Below, one piece after another: positions 1-11,279 of a stretch of 64,000 nt of DNA. Numbering within the stretch: position 1 is the stretch's first letter; the number at the start of each line of letters is the position of its first letter. The position numbers and the translations under genes were made by a program. The notes beneath the pieces were generated by a model. That model was not told the DNA's origin and searched no databases. It saw only the letters and a list, made by a program, of their open reading frames with translations. Origin of the DNA: Mycolicibacterium poriferae (GTDB lineage Bacteria; Actinomycetota; Actinomycetes; Mycobacteriales; Mycobacteriaceae); assembly GCF_010728325.1 (NCBI RefSeq), contig NZ_AP022570.1, forward strand, positions 124,001 to 188,000, written 5' to 3'.

Positions 1-347
<347 letters not shown>

Positions 348-866
348 CTACCGCCCCGTTCCCGCGTAGACGACCGCTTCTTCGTCGCCGCCGAGGCCGA
401 ACGCCTCGTGCAGCGCCGCCACCGCGCGGTCCAGCTCGGCGTCCTTGATCAGCACCGAGATCCGGATCTCGGAGGTGGAGATCAACTCGATGTTGATGCC
501 GGCGTTGGCCAGCGCCTCGCAGAACGTGGCGGTGACGCCGGGGTGCGACCGCATGCCGGCGCCGATCAGCGACACCTTGCCGATGTGGTCGTCGTAGAGG
601 ACCTTGGTGAACCCGATCTCGTCCTGCAGCGCGGTCAGCTTGGCCACCGCGCCCGGGCCGCTTTCCCGCGAGCAGGTGAAGGTCACGTCGGTCTTGCCGT
701 CCTCGACCTTGGAGATGTTCTGCAGCACCATGTCGATGTTGACGTCGGCGTCGGCGACGGCGCGGAACACCCTGGCGGCGTAGCCCGGGATGTCCGGCAA
801 CCCGACGACGGTCACCTTGGCCTCGCTGCGGTCGTGGGCGACTCCGGTCAGGATTGCGTCTTCCAT
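348..866 (-). CDS. Aspartate kinase beta chain from internal in-frame start
   Basis: Within ask, the ATG at 866 starts [13 protein letters not shown] and would give a 172-residue protein of only the two ACT domains. In Corynebacterium and M. smegmatis the ask gene is known to make such a beta subunit from an internal in-frame start, and the length here matches. A GAGGAC stretch lies upstream. The beta chain would pair with the alpha chain in a hetero-oligomer controlled by lysine and threonine. This is inferred from family precedent; the sequence shows only the start codon, frame and length. Confidence 0.6.
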   Translation of the reverse strand: MEDAILTGVAHDRSEAKVTVVGLPDIPGYAARVFRAVADADVNIDMVLQNISKVEDGKTDVTFTCSRESGPGAVAKLTALQDEIGFTKVLYDDHIGKVSLIGAGMRSHPGVTATFCEALANAGINIELISTSEIRISVLIKDAELDRAVAALHEAFGLGGDEEAVVYAGTGR

Positions 867-1613
867 GGGGATGTCCTCGATCGATCCTTTGACGATGGTG
901 CCCGGCCGGTCGGTGTACGACGAGCGGACATGGATGGGCAGGTCGAAGCGGCGGGCGTACTCCACGCAGCGCAGCATCAGCACCTTGGCGCCGGCGGCGG
1001 CCATCTCCAGCATTTCCTCGAAGGAAACGGTGTCGAGCCGCCGGGCGTCGGACACGATGCGCGGGTCGGCGGTGAACACGCCATCGACATCGGTGTAGAT
1101 CTCGCACACGTCGGCCTTCAGCGCCGCGGCAACGGCGACGGCCGTGGTGTCGGAACCGCCACGGCCCAGGGTGGTGACGTCCCGGGTGTCCTGGCTGACG
1201 CCCTGGAACCCGGCGACCAACACGATCTGACCGTCGTCGAGCGCGTCGCGCAACCGGCTCGGGGTGACGTCGATGATCTTGGCGTTGCCGTGCGTCCCGG
1301 TGGTGATGACGCCGGCCTGCGATCCGGTGAACGACCGGGCCTGCGCGCCGAGAGACTCGATCGCCATCGCCACCAGTGCGTTCGAGATGCGCTCACCGGC
1401 GGTCAGCAGCATGTCGAGTTCGCGGGCCGGCGGCGCCGGCGACACCTGCTTGGCCAGGTCGAGAAGTTCGTCGGTGGTGTCGCCCATCGCCGAGACGACC
1501 ACGACAACGTCGTTGCCGGCCTTCTTCGTCTCGACGATGCGCTCGGCCACACGGCGGATGCGATCGGCGTCAGCGACCGAGGATCCGCCGTACTTCTGTA
1601 CGACGAGCGCCAC
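348..1613 (-). CDS. ask: Aspartate kinase (alpha subunit)
   Basis: A GTG at 1613 gives 421 residues, the length I know for mycobacterial Ask. The N terminus carries the kinase motif KYGGSS at residues 7-12. The C-terminal 150 residues hold the tandem ACT domains, with typical segments such as VTFTCSR and [11 protein letters not shown]. The enzyme phosphorylates aspartate, the first step of the lysine/DAP, threonine and methionine pathway, and the ACT domains mediate feedback inhibition (family knowledge). A longer in-frame extension upstream of the GTG is not homologous and was ignored. It is followed by asd on the same strand. An internal start gives a separate beta chain (next entry). Confidence 0.96.
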   Translation of the reverse strand: MALVVQKYGGSSVADADRIRRVAERIVETKKAGNDVVVVVSAMGDTTDELLDLAKQVSPAPPARELDMLLTAGERISNALVAMAIESLGAQARSFTGSQAGVITTGTHGNAKIIDVTPSRLRDALDDGQIVLVAGFQGVSQDTRDVTTLGRGGSDTTAVAVAAALKADVCEIYTDVDGVFTADPRIVSDARRLDTVSFEEMLEMAAAGAKVLMLRCVEYARRFDLPIHVRSSYTDRPGTIVKGSIEDIPMEDAILTGVAHDRSEAKVTVVGLPDIPGYAARVFRAVADADVNIDMVLQNISKVEDGKTDVTFTCSRESGPGAVAKLTALQDEIGFTKVLYDDHIGKVSLIGAGMRSHPGVTATFCEALANAGINIELISTSEIRISVLIKDAELDRAVAALHEAFGLGGDEEAVVYAGTGR

Positions 1614-1710
1614 AAGAAAACCTTTCCAGTTCGGGGGGAGATCACATAAAGGATAGAGGCACCCCCCACCTGCATTTCCACCGCCGGTCGGGGCCGGTAG
1701 CCTCCGTGCG

Positions 1711-2298
1711 GTGCCTGACGCGCCCTCCGATCGCACGGCCGACACCTCGGTTCCGGTGCAGCCGGCCATCGCCGCGCGCTGGAGTCCCCGCGCCTTCGAT
1801 CCCACCGCCGAGCTGGGAAAAGAGGACCTCGTCGGGGTGCTGGAGGCGGCGCGCTGGGCACCGACCTGGGGCCGGCGGCAACCGGTGCGGTTCCTGGTCG
1901 GCCGACGGGCAGACGAGGTGTTCACCACACTTGCCGGGCTGCTGCGGCGCGGCAACAGCTACGCCACGGCCGCCAGCGCGCTGATCCTGGTGTGCGCCGA
2001 CGACGGCGAGGACGACCGCACCGAGCGCTACGCCGCCGTCGATGCCGGCGCTGCGCTGGCCAATCTGTCGGTGGAAGCGGTCTCGCGGGGATTGATCGTG
2101 CACCCGATGGCCGGGTTCGACACCGAGGGCGCCCGTGCGGCCTTCGGACTGTCCGGGCCGCTGCGTCCACTGGTGGTGATCGCGGTGGGCCGCCTCGGTG
2201 ACTACGCCGACGTGGCCCCGGAGATCGCCGAGCGTGACGGCCAGCCCCGCCAGCGCCTGCCCCTGGAGGACGTCGTCCTGAACTGGGTGCAGCTCTGA
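1711..2298 (+). CDS. Nitroreductase family protein
   Basis: This 195-residue protein has the nitroreductase fold pattern: an N-terminal RWSPRAFDP segment, then [21 protein letters not shown], which carries the usual FMN-binding Arg/Ser-like positions, and a C-terminal [14 protein letters not shown] stretch. Such enzymes use FMN and NAD(P)H to reduce nitro groups or quinones; the substrate here is unknown. The GTG start at 1711 lies 7 nt after a TAGCCT box (1698-1703), which fits leaderless transcription. It is divergent from ask. Family assignment is fairly sure, function open. Confidence 0.75.
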   Translation: MPDAPSDRTADTSVPVQPAIAARWSPRAFDPTAELGKEDLVGVLEAARWAPTWGRRQPVRFLVGRRADEVFTTLAGLLRRGNSYATAASALILVCADDGEDDRTERYAAVDAGAALANLSVEAVSRGLIVHPMAGFDTEGARAAFGLSGPLRPLVVIAVGRLGDYADVAPEIAERDGQPRQRLPLEDVVLNWVQL

Positions 2299-2424
2299 CA
2301 AGCACCACCCGCCCGCCGGCCTGATCCGGAAAACCACCGGCTCGACCTGCGGGCATCGCTCACACTGCGATATGTTTCCTTGAGTGATACTTTGATTCAC
2401 AAAAAGAGACAAAGGGTGGTCGAC

Positions 2425-3750
2425 ATGCCGGAAGACCTGGCCACACTGGCCGAGTTGTGCACACAGTCTGAAACGAAATTCATCCTCGCGCTGTTCGTGG
2501 ACCTGCGCGGGAAGCCCTGCGCCAAGCTGGTCCCGGTGGAGGCGGTCGACATGCTGGCCACCGAGGGCGTCGGGTTCGCCGGATACGCCGTGGGCGCGAT
2601 GGGCCAGGAACCCAAGGACCCCGACCTGATGGCGATGCCCGACCCGGCATCGTTCACCCCGATCCCGTTCATCAAGGACGGCCTGGCGATCGTGCACTGC
2701 GACCCGTACGTCAACGGTGCGCCCTGGCCCTACGCCCCGCGGGTGATCCTCAAGTCGCTGATCGAGCAGTGCGCCGACGCCGGGTTCGAGCCGTGGGTGG
2801 GCGCCGAGGTCGAGTACTTCCTGCTGCGACGCGGCCAGGACGGCAGCGTGTCGGTCGCCGACGCGGCCGACACCGCCGCCCAGCCCTGCTACGACGCCCG
2901 GGGCGTGACCCGGATGTACGAGCACCTCACCGCGGTGTCGGCCGCGATGAACACCCTCGGCTGGTCGAACTACGCCAACGACCACGAGGACGGCAACGGC
3001 CAGTTCGAGCAGAACTTCAAGTTCGCCGAGGCGCTCACCACCGCTGACCGGGTCGTCACGCTGCGCTACCTGCTGTCGATGATCGCCGCCGAGCGCGGCA
3101 TGATCGCCACCTTCATGCCCAAGCCGTTCGCCGACAAGACCGGCAGCGGGCTGCACCTGCACCTGTCACTGACCAGCGGCGGCAACCCCGTCTTCCCGGC
3201 CGACCCCGCCGCTGAAGACCGCCGCGGGCTCGGGCTGTCGGAAACGGCCTACGGCTTCATCGGCGGCGTCCTCGACCACGCCTGCGCGTTGCAGGCCGTC
3301 GTCGCGCCCACCGTGAACTCCTACAAGCGCACCGGCGCCACGTCCACCTCGTCGGGCGCCTCCTGGGCACCGCGACTGCCCACCTACGGCGGCAACGACC
3401 GTACCCACTACATCCGGGTGCCCGACTGCGAACGCATCGAGCTGCGCGGCGGCGACGGGTCGGCCAACCCCTATCTGGCGATCGCGGCGGCGCTGGGCGC
3501 CGGCATCGACGGCATCAAACGCAGCACCGATCCCGGCCCGGTGGGTGGCGGGAACGGCACCAAGGCACTTCCGCCGACCCTGCTGCACGCCGTGGAGGAA
3601 TTCGAGGCCGACCCGGTGGTGACCGGTGCGCTCGACGCCGCGGGAGACGGCGTCGCCGGTTACTTCGCCGGGGTCAAACGCGACGAATTCTTCGCCTACC
3701 ACAGCGCGGTCAGCCCGTGGGAGATCGACAACTACCTGACCGCGTTCTGA
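2425..3750 (+). CDS. Glutamine synthetase family protein, GlnT / gamma-glutamylmethylamide synthetase type
   Basis: From the ATG at 2425 the product is 441 residues, the length of the GlnT/GMAS class. It has the metal-binding GAEVEYFL at residues 127-133, NDHEDGNGQFEQN, FMPKPFADKTGSGLHLHLSL and the nucleotide-site NSYKR. A TTG at 2380 would add 15 residues, but AAAGGG sits just before 2425, so I prefer the ATG. The family ligates ammonia or small amines (methylamine, ethanolamine, putrescine) to the gamma-carboxyl of glutamate using ATP. The next three genes encode a split glutamate-synthase-like enzyme, which favours a glutamylated-amine or N-methylglutamate pathway over ordinary glutamine synthesis. 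Confidence 0.85.
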   Translation: MPEDLATLAELCTQSETKFILALFVDLRGKPCAKLVPVEAVDMLATEGVGFAGYAVGAMGQEPKDPDLMAMPDPASFTPIPFIKDGLAIVHCDPYVNGAPWPYAPRVILKSLIEQCADAGFEPWVGAEVEYFLLRRGQDGSVSVADAADTAAQPCYDARGVTRMYEHLTAVSAAMNTLGWSNYANDHEDGNGQFEQNFKFAEALTTADRVVTLRYLLSMIAAERGMIATFMPKPFADKTGSGLHLHLSLTSGGNPVFPADPAAEDRRGLGLSETAYGFIGGVLDHACALQAVVAPTVNSYKRTGATSTSSGASWAPRLPTYGGNDRTHYIRVPDCERIELRGGDGSANPYLAIAAALGAGIDGIKRSTDPGPVGGGNGTKALPPTLLHAVEEFEADPVVTGALDAAGDGVAGYFAGVKRDEFFAYHSAVSPWEIDNYLTAF

Positions 3751-3779
3751 GCGGCCCGAAATCAGAAGGGAACCACCAC

Positions 3780-4688
3780 ATGTGCGGGATCGTCGGGTTG
3801 CACCTGCGCAACCCCGAGCTCACCCCCCGACTCGGGGAACTGCTCACCGGCATGCTCTGCGAGATGGGTGAGCGCGGCAGCGACTCGGCCGGCGTCGCCG
3901 TCTACGGCGACCCGACCTGGTCGCCGCCGGGCCGGGGCTGCGTCTCGATCGCCGAGCTGGCCCCCGGAACCACCGCCGACATCGCCGCGGTCACCGCTGC
4001 GGTCGCGGCCGAACTGGGTTCCGACGTCGACGGAGTAGCCGTTGACGACAGCTTCCAGCTGTCGGCTGCCGTGGAGTCCGAACGGCTGCTGGCCGCTGTG
4101 CGGTCGGCCTACCCGCGGGCGCTGATCGCCGGGTTCGGCGCAGACATGGCGGTGCTCAAGGGGGTCGGTCATCCCCGCGCCCTGACCGACGCCTGGGGCC
4201 TGGCGAAGGCGCAGGGCTGGCAGGGCGTCGGGCACACCCGCATGGCCACCGAGTCTGCGGTGACCCCGGCCGGCTGCCACCCCTACGCCGTCGGCCCCGG
4301 CCAATGCCTGGTGCACAACGGGTCATTCGCCAACCACGCCACCATCCGGCGCGAACTGCGCTCGGCGGGGATCTTTTTCGACAGCGAGAACGACACCGAG
4401 GTCGGTGCCAGGTTCATCGCCAAACAGCTCGCCGACGGACTCGACGTCCAGACCGCCCTGAAGGCGCTGTGTGCGACGTTCGATGGTTTCTACACGCTGC
4501 TGGTGTCCAACCGCGACTCCTTCGCCGTGGTGCGCGACGCCATCGCCTGCAAACCCGCGGTGATCGCCGAGACCGACGACTGGGTGGCGATGGGCAGCGA
4601 ATACCGGGCACTGGCCGGGCTGCCGGGCGTCGAGAAGGCCCGCATCTGGGAACCCGAGCCGGAGGTGGTGTACGCGTGGAGCAGATAG
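3780..4688 (+). CDS. Class II glutamine amidotransferase-type subunit of glutamate/N-methylglutamate synthase (GlxB/MgsA-like)
   Basis: The protein of 302 residues begins MCGIVGL, so the N-terminal nucleophile Cys2 of class II (Ntn) amidotransferases is present. GERGSDSAG and the later GVGHTRMATES and CLVHNGSF segments form the glutamine pocket. In the N-methylglutamate synthase of methylotrophs this subunit releases ammonia or methylamine from the gamma-glutamyl donor. An AGAAGGG ribosome site precedes the ATG. The gene follows the GlnT-like gene by 29 bp and overlaps the next gene, so the subunits are translationally coupled. Length matches MgsA/GlxB (about 300). Confidence 0.85.
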   Translation: MCGIVGLHLRNPELTPRLGELLTGMLCEMGERGSDSAGVAVYGDPTWSPPGRGCVSIAELAPGTTADIAAVTAAVAAELGSDVDGVAVDDSFQLSAAVESERLLAAVRSAYPRALIAGFGADMAVLKGVGHPRALTDAWGLAKAQGWQGVGHTRMATESAVTPAGCHPYAVGPGQCLVHNGSFANHATIRRELRSAGIFFDSENDTEVGARFIAKQLADGLDVQTALKALCATFDGFYTLLVSNRDSFAVVRDAIACKPAVIAETDDWVAMGSEYRALAGLPGVEKARIWEPEPEVVYAWSR

Positions 4689-5371
4689 TGCCCGCAACAC
4701 AATTCGATCTGCGCGACACGCCGCTTCGCGACGTCAACGCCGCGCTGCACGCCCCCGATCTGACCGGCGACTTCGTCGTCAGGCACCCGGCCGGTGCGCA
4801 CAACGTCGCCGTCGGCCTCGACGCGCCCGTGACCGTCACCGTCGACGGGCACGTCGGCTACTACGCGGCCGGCATGAACCAGCGCGCCGACGTGGTGATC
4901 CACGGCAACGCCGGCACCGGGGTTGCCGAGAACATGATGAGCGGCACCGTGTGGGTCAAGGGCGACGCCTCGCAGTCCGCCGGCGCCACCGCGCACGGCG
5001 GCCTGCTGGTCATCGAGGGCAATGCTGCCGCGCGCTGCGGCATCTCGATGAAAGGGGTCGACATCGTGGTCGGGGGCAGCGTCGGGCACATGAGCGCGTT
5101 CATGGCCCAGGCCGGGCGCCTCGTCGTCCGCGGCGACGCCGGCGAGGCGCTGGGCGACTCGATCTACGAGGCACGCCTCTACGTGCGCGGCGACGTCGCC
5201 TCCCTCGGCGCCGACTGCATCGCCAAACCCATGGATCCCGAACATCATCGAGAACTCGGTGAGCTGCTCAAGGCCGCCGGGTTCGACGACGACGACACCG
5301 CCGCCTACACCCGCTACGGGTCCGCGCGCACCCTGTATCACTTCCACGCCGACAACACGAGTGCCTACTGA
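4676..5371 (+). CDS. GXGXG-domain subunit of glutamate/N-methylglutamate synthase (GlxC/MgsB-like)
   Basis: This is a 231-residue protein with repeated G-x-x-x-G beta-helix turns (HGNAGTGVAENMMSGTVWVKG, GNAAARCGISMKG, VGGSVGHMSAF). The pattern is that of the C-terminal GXGXG domain of glutamate synthase as a stand-alone protein. The start is taken as GTG 4676, overlapping the previous stop by 13 bp; GTG 4688 is a second possibility. In split glutamate synthases this subunit bridges the amidotransferase and FMN subunits. A much longer upstream extension of the frame runs over the amidotransferase gene and is only a shadow. Confidence 0.85.
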   Translation: MEQIVPATQFDLRDTPLRDVNAALHAPDLTGDFVVRHPAGAHNVAVGLDAPVTVTVDGHVGYYAAGMNQRADVVIHGNAGTGVAENMMSGTVWVKGDASQSAGATAHGGLLVIEGNAAARCGISMKGVDIVVGGSVGHMSAFMAQAGRLVVRGDAGEALGDSIYEARLYVRGDVASLGADCIAKPMDPEHHRELGELLKAAGFDDDDTAAYTRYGSARTLYHFHADNTSAY

Positions 5372-6738
5372 TGACGCCACAGAACCCGGATTACCGCGCC
5401 CGGCTCGGATTGCGCGAGTCGGCCACGTTCGACCGCACCACCATCGCCGCCATCCAGCGCGCCGCCGACACGGGCATCTACGACATCCGCGGCTGGGGCG
5501 CCAAGCGGGCGCTGCCCCATTTCGACGACCTGCTCTTCCTCGGCGCGTCGATGTCTCGCTACCCGCTGGAGGGCTACCGCGAACGCTGCGCCACCGACGT
5601 GGTGCTCGGCGATCGGTTCGCCAAACACCCACTGCACCTGGACATCCCGGTCACGATCGCCGGCATGAGCTTCGGCGCACTGTCCGGGCCGGCCAAGGAG
5701 GCGCTCGGACGCGGCGCCAGCGAGGTCCGCACGTCCACCACGACCGGGGACGGCGGGATGACCCCCGAGGAACGCGGGCAGTCCAAGACGCTGGTCTACC
5801 AGTATCTGCCGTCCCGTTACGGGATGAACCCCGACGACCTGCGCAAAGCCGATGCCATCGAGATCGTACTGGGCCAGGGCGCCAAACCCGGCGGCGGCGG
5901 AATGCTACTGGGCCAGAAGATCTCCGAGCGCGTCGCGGCGATGCGCACCCTGCCGCAGGGCATCGACCAGCGCTCGGCCTGCCGGCACCCCGACTGGACC
6001 GGTCCTGACGACCTCACCATCAAGATCAACGAGCTGCGCGAGATCACCGACTGGGAGAAGCCCATCTACGTCAAGGTCGGCGCGTCACGCGTCTACTACG
6101 ACGTCAAGCTCGCCGTGCACGCCGGCGCCGACGTCGTCGTCGTCGACGGTATGCAGGGCGGCACCGCTGCCACCCAGGAGGTGTTCATCGAGCACGTCGG
6201 CATCCCGACGCTGGCCGCCATCCCCCAGGCCGTGCAGGCACTGCAGGAACTCGGGGTGCACCGCCCCGCGGCCGGGGGCGCCGCAGACCGGAAAGGCGTG
6301 CAGCTCATCGTCTCCGGAGGAATCCGCAACGGCGCCGACGTCGCCAAGGCGCTGGCGCTGGGCGCCGACGCGGTGGCCATCGGCACCGCGGCGCTGATCG
6401 CGCTCGGCGACAACCACCCGCGCTACGCCGCCGACTACGAGAAGATCGGCAGCGCAGCCGGTTTCTACGACGACTACCAGGACGGCAACGATCCCGCGGG
6501 CATCAGCACGCAGGACCCCGAGCTGGCGGCCCGGCTGGACCCGGTCGCCGGCGGTCACCGGCTGGCGAACTATCTGCGGGTGCTGACCATGGAGGCGCAG
6601 ACCATCGCGCGGGCCTGCGGCAAAGCCCACGTGTGCCACCTCGAACCCGACGACCTGGTCGCGGTCAACGTGGAGGCCGCCGCGATGGCCCGGGTTCCGC
6701 TGGCCGGAACCGACTGGATACCGGGGGCGCGGCAGTGA
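5371..6738 (+). CDS. FMN-binding glutamate-synthase-type subunit (GlxD/MgsC-like)
   Basis: The 455-residue protein matches the FMN domain of glutamate synthase: MSFGALSGPAKEALGRGA near residue 100, EIVLGQGAKPGGGGMLLGQKI, a YVKVGASR strand, DGMQGGTAATQEVF and LIVSGGIRNGADVAKALALGADAV for the flavin phosphate. GltB-type enzymes have three clustered cysteines for a 3Fe-4S centre; here only a C-x5-C (CGKAHVC) near residue 412 is obvious. Length fits MgsC/GlxD. Its ATG shares one base with the preceding stop (TGATG). The inferred role is reductive transfer of ammonia or an amine to 2-oxoglutarate. Confidence 0.85.
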   Translation: MTPQNPDYRARLGLRESATFDRTTIAAIQRAADTGIYDIRGWGAKRALPHFDDLLFLGASMSRYPLEGYRERCATDVVLGDRFAKHPLHLDIPVTIAGMSFGALSGPAKEALGRGASEVRTSTTTGDGGMTPEERGQSKTLVYQYLPSRYGMNPDDLRKADAIEIVLGQGAKPGGGGMLLGQKISERVAAMRTLPQGIDQRSACRHPDWTGPDDLTIKINELREITDWEKPIYVKVGASRVYYDVKLAVHAGADVVVVDGMQGGTAATQEVFIEHVGIPTLAAIPQAVQALQELGVHRPAAGGAADRKGVQLIVSGGIRNGADVAKALALGADAVAIGTAALIALGDNHPRYAADYEKIGSAAGFYDDYQDGNDPAGISTQDPELAARLDPVAGGHRLANYLRVLTMEAQTIARACGKAHVCHLEPDDLVAVNVEAAAMARVPLAGTDWIPGARQ

Positions 6739-7931
6739 GCGAGACCGCGGACGTCGTCGTCGTCGGCGGCGGTCTGGAAGGTTGCGCCGCGGCGTGGGCG
6801 CTGGCCCGGCGCGGCGTCACCGATGTGGTGGTCGCCGAACGCGGCACGGTCGGCTCCGGGATGACGGGCAAGTCCAGCGGAATCGTGCGCTGCCACTACG
6901 GCGTCAGCTCGCTGGCCGCGATGGCCGCCGTCGGCCTGGAGGTGTTCGAGAACGCTGAGGATCTGTTCGGCGCCGACATCGGCTTCCGGCAGACCGGTTA
7001 CGTCGTCGGGGTCGCCGACGCCAACGTGGACGCGCTGCGCAAAAGCCTGGCCGCGCAACGGTCCGTGGGAGTCGACACCGAGGAGATCGACCACGCCGAG
7101 GTGGCCCGCCTGTGGCCCTACGCCGACCTGACCCCGTTCGCGGCGTTCGGGTGGGAGCCCCGCGGCGGCTACGGCGACGCCTACCAGACCGCGCAGGCGT
7201 TCTCCGCCTCGGCGCGCGCCGCGGGGGCGCGGGTGCGCCAGGGCAGCCCGGTCGCCGGGCTACTGCTCGACGGCGACCGCGTCACCGGCGTGCGCCTGGC
7301 CGACGGCAGCGAGATCTCGGCCGGCACCGTGGTCGTCGCGACCGGGGTGTGGACCCGGCCGCTCCTGGCGCCCTACGGCATCGACATGCCGATCCGGGTG
7401 GTCCGCGAACAGATCGTGCTGATCGATCCCGGTATCGACAGCGCCGCCGTGAGCCGGCTTCCGGTGTTCTCCGATCTGGTGTCGTTGCAGTACGTGCGCC
7501 CGGAGGTGGGTGGGGAGATCCTGTTCGGCAACAGCGACCTCGCGCACACCGAAGACGCCGACCCCGACAGCTATCTCAACCGGGCCACCGAGGCGTTCGT
7601 CGACGTCACCGTCGACAAGGTCGGCACCCGCTTTCCCGGCTTCCCCGACGCGGCGATCTCGAGCAGCTACGCCGGCTGTTACGACGTCACGCCGGACTGG
7701 AACCCGGTGATCTCCCCCGGCCCGCTGGACGGCCTGGTGATCGCTGCCGGCTTCAGCGGACACGGCTTCAAGATCGCACCTGCGGTCGGCCAACTGGTCG
7801 CCGACCTCGTGATCGACGGCCACAGCAGCGACCCGCGCATCCCGGAATCGGACTTCCGCTTCTCCCGCTTCGCCGACGGCGAGCTGCTCACCACCCCCTA
7901 CCCCTACGTCGGAGCGGGTGAGATGCGCTAG
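6735..7931 (+). CDS. FAD-dependent amine oxidoreductase (DAO family, sarcosine oxidase beta-like)
   Basis: From GTG 6735, which overlaps the previous stop as GTGA, the product is 398 residues. It has an N-terminal FAD motif VVVVGGGLEGCAAAW, an SGIVRCHYG segment and a C-terminal GCYDVTPDWNPVI ... AAGFSGHGFKIAPAVG flavin-covering region typical of D-amino-acid/sarcosine oxidase family proteins. It could oxidise the N-alkyl glutamate or gamma-glutamylamine made by the preceding enzymes; MgdA-like and PuuB-like enzymes belong to this family. The other subunits of a four-part N-methylglutamate dehydrogenase are absent here. The exact substrate cannot be read from sequence. Confidence 0.8.
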   Translation: MSETADVVVVGGGLEGCAAAWALARRGVTDVVVAERGTVGSGMTGKSSGIVRCHYGVSSLAAMAAVGLEVFENAEDLFGADIGFRQTGYVVGVADANVDALRKSLAAQRSVGVDTEEIDHAEVARLWPYADLTPFAAFGWEPRGGYGDAYQTAQAFSASARAAGARVRQGSPVAGLLLDGDRVTGVRLADGSEISAGTVVVATGVWTRPLLAPYGIDMPIRVVREQIVLIDPGIDSAAVSRLPVFSDLVSLQYVRPEVGGEILFGNSDLAHTEDADPDSYLNRATEAFVDVTVDKVGTRFPGFPDAAISSSYAGCYDVTPDWNPVISPGPLDGLVIAAGFSGHGFKIAPAVGQLVADLVIDGHSSDPRIPESDFRFSRFADGELLTTPYPYVGAGEMR

Positions 7932-7941
7932 ACATCTAGCT

Positions 7942-8622
7942 GTGGACTCCTCCGACGGCAACGAGCCGCTCCGCGCAGAATCCGATTCGTTGCTCCGCAA
8001 CAGGTCGGGCACGGCCCGGGACCGCGACCCCGCCGCCCCCGTCGACGAACTCGAGATCGAAGCGGCGATCGGACACAACGTGCGTCAGCTGCGGTTGCAG
8101 CAGGGCTTGACCGTCGCCGAGACCGCCGCGCGGGTCGGCATCTCCAAGGCGATGATGAGCAAGATCGAGAACGCGCAGACCTCGTGCAGCCTGTCCACCC
8201 TCGCGCTGCTGGCGAAGGGGTTCGATGTACCGGTGACCAGCCTGTTCCGCGGCGCCGACGTCGAGCGGCCCGCCGCCTTCACCAAGTCCGGCACCGGCGC
8301 GCGCATCGTGCGCGAAGGCACCCGCGAGGGCCACGAGTACCAGCTGCTGGGCTCGCTGCGCGGGGAACACAAGCGCCTCGAGTGCCTGCATGTCACGCTC
8401 TCGGAGAAGAGCCAGACCTACCCGCTGTTCCAGCACCCGGGCACGGAGTTCATCTACATGCTCGAAGGTGTCATGGACTACAGCCACAGCCGCACGGTCT
8501 ACCGGCTGCATGCCGGCGACTCGCTGCAGCTCGACGGCGAGGGCGCCCACGGCCCCGTCGACCTGGTCGAGGTGCCGATCAGGTTTCTGTCGGTGATCGC
8601 GTTCCCCGACTCCCAGGTCTGA
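7942..8622 (+). CDS. XRE-family regulator with C-terminal cupin domain
   Basis: The 226-residue protein (GTG 7942; a GTG at 7918 inside the previous gene is possible) has a helix-turn-helix at about residues 44-100 (LRLQQGLTVAETAARVGISKAMMSKIE). A small cupin follows at about 150-220 with FQHPGTEFIYMLEG, HAGDSLQLDGE and GPVDLVE. This is the PuuR-type layout of regulators that sense small amines or amino acids. Its position as last gene of the GlnT-glx-DAO cluster suggests that it controls it; PuuR itself regulates a pathway built on a GS-family ligase plus a DAO-family oxidase. The N-terminal 35 residues are low-complexity and acidic. Confidence 0.8.
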   Translation: MDSSDGNEPLRAESDSLLRNRSGTARDRDPAAPVDELEIEAAIGHNVRQLRLQQGLTVAETAARVGISKAMMSKIENAQTSCSLSTLALLAKGFDVPVTSLFRGADVERPAAFTKSGTGARIVREGTREGHEYQLLGSLRGEHKRLECLHVTLSEKSQTYPLFQHPGTEFIYMLEGVMDYSHSRTVYRLHAGDSLQLDGEGAHGPVDLVEVPIRFLSVIAFPDSQV

Positions 8623-8707
8623 CATTCCCCGTTCAGACTGCAGCCAGCGCGGGAAAGTGCGAGTGGAGAGCGCGCTGACCGCAGTCTCAACGGGGGTGGG
8701 GACGCAT

Positions 8708-8743
8708 TTGGGCATCTCGCAGCCCCGGAGTACAGTGAATCGC
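8708..8743 (+). promoter_or_regulatory. Promoter of the leuA leader
   Basis: A TACAGT box at 8731-8736 lies 17 bp after TTGGGC (8708-8713) and 7 nt before the GTG of the leucine-rich leader peptide, so transcription should start at or next to that GTG, making it leaderless. Positions are read from sequence; activity is inferred. Confidence 0.55.
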
Positions 8744-8785
8744 GTGCAGCGGGTGCTCCTTCTCGGACGCCGCGACGGGGTCTGA
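8744..8785 (+). CDS. leuA leader peptide (leucine attenuator)
   Basis: GTG 8744 to TGA 8785 encodes the 13-residue peptide VQRVLLLGRRDGV, with three adjacent leucine codons (CTC, CTT, CTC), 75 bp upstream of leuA. Leucine-rich leader peptides upstream of leuA are known for Actinobacteria. Stalling of ribosomes on the Leu codons when charged tRNA-Leu is scarce would alter folding of the RNA just downstream. The peptide is too short to be found by ordinary gene calling. It starts 7 nt after a good -10 box, so it is likely translated from a leaderless mRNA. Confidence 0.7.
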   Translation: MQRVLLLGRRDGV

Positions 8786-8807
8786 TCAGACCGGCTTCCC
8801 GTCGCGG
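8770..8807 (+). promoter_or_regulatory. GC-rich hairpin of the leuA attenuator
   Basis: CCGCGACGGG (8770-8779) pairs perfectly with CCCGTCGCGG (8798-8807). Between them GGTCTGATCAGACC (8779-8792) is itself a perfect palindrome. The first arm overlaps the last codons and stop of the leucine leader peptide, so a ribosome stalled at the Leu codons (8756-8764) or finishing the peptide would control which stem forms. I see no clean U-tract, so control could be by termination or by occlusion of the leuA start. Confidence 0.6.
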
Positions 8808-8847
8808 GTGTTTCGCGATGCGCCGGTCGAAGTCCCCCAGACCCTGA

Positions 8848-10677
<1,830 letters not shown>

Positions 10678-10691
10678 GTGACACGGCAGCG

Positions 10692-11168
10692 GTGAGCACA
10701 ACCGTCCTGCCGTTGGCACGGTCGCACTGGCTGTTCCAGTTGGCCGGCTCCAGCGTCGCGATCACCGCCGCGCTCCTGCTCGGCGCAGCGGTGGTCGCGA
10801 ACGTCGCATCCCTGGTCTATCTGCCGCTGGCGGTGGTCGCGCTGGCGCTGTTCGGCGCCGTGTTCACCGCCGCCGTGCAGGCGCTGGCCACCGATGGCCT
10901 GCTGCTGGGTGAGCAGGGGTTCACCCACGCCGGACGTGACTACCGCTGGGCGGACGTCGCCGAGTTCACGCCGGTCGGGTTCCTGGCGAAGTCGCATGTG
11001 CGGATCGTGTTCCGGCCCGATGTGGAGCCGGGCTTCCGCTGCCGGCTGGCGCACCAGCTCGGCAGGGTCGGTGTCTTCGACCCGGCGACACACATCCCGC
11101 TCAGGGGTTACCGCACCGGCGGCGAATCACTGGCCGCGGTGCTGCACCAGCGTCTGAACACCCGATGA
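10692..11168 (+). CDS. Small membrane protein of unknown function
   Basis: GTG 10692 gives 158 residues, starting 14 bp after leuA. Two hydrophobic segments (about residues 15-37 and 39-62) are followed by a soluble region with DGLLLGEQGFTHAGRDYRWADVAEFTPV and VRIVFRPDV. That resembles the small PH-like domain found after two membrane helices in many actinobacterial proteins of unknown role. Spacing suggests co-transcription with leuA. I do not recognise a specific family and propose no function. Confidence 0.6.
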   Translation: MSTTVLPLARSHWLFQLAGSSVAITAALLLGAAVVANVASLVYLPLAVVALALFGAVFTAAVQALATDGLLLGEQGFTHAGRDYRWADVAEFTPVGFLAKSHVRIVFRPDVEPGFRCRLAHQLGRVGVFDPATHIPLRGYRTGGESLAAVLHQRLNTR

Positions 11169-11279
11169 CCCTCATCACAACGCCGTCACAACCCGGCGAA
11201 CCCTGCTCCGTCCCTCCCCCGGCCCGTGTTTAACTGACGCCGGCGCAGACAGCACCGACACGGTTAAGGAGTAGCCGTC

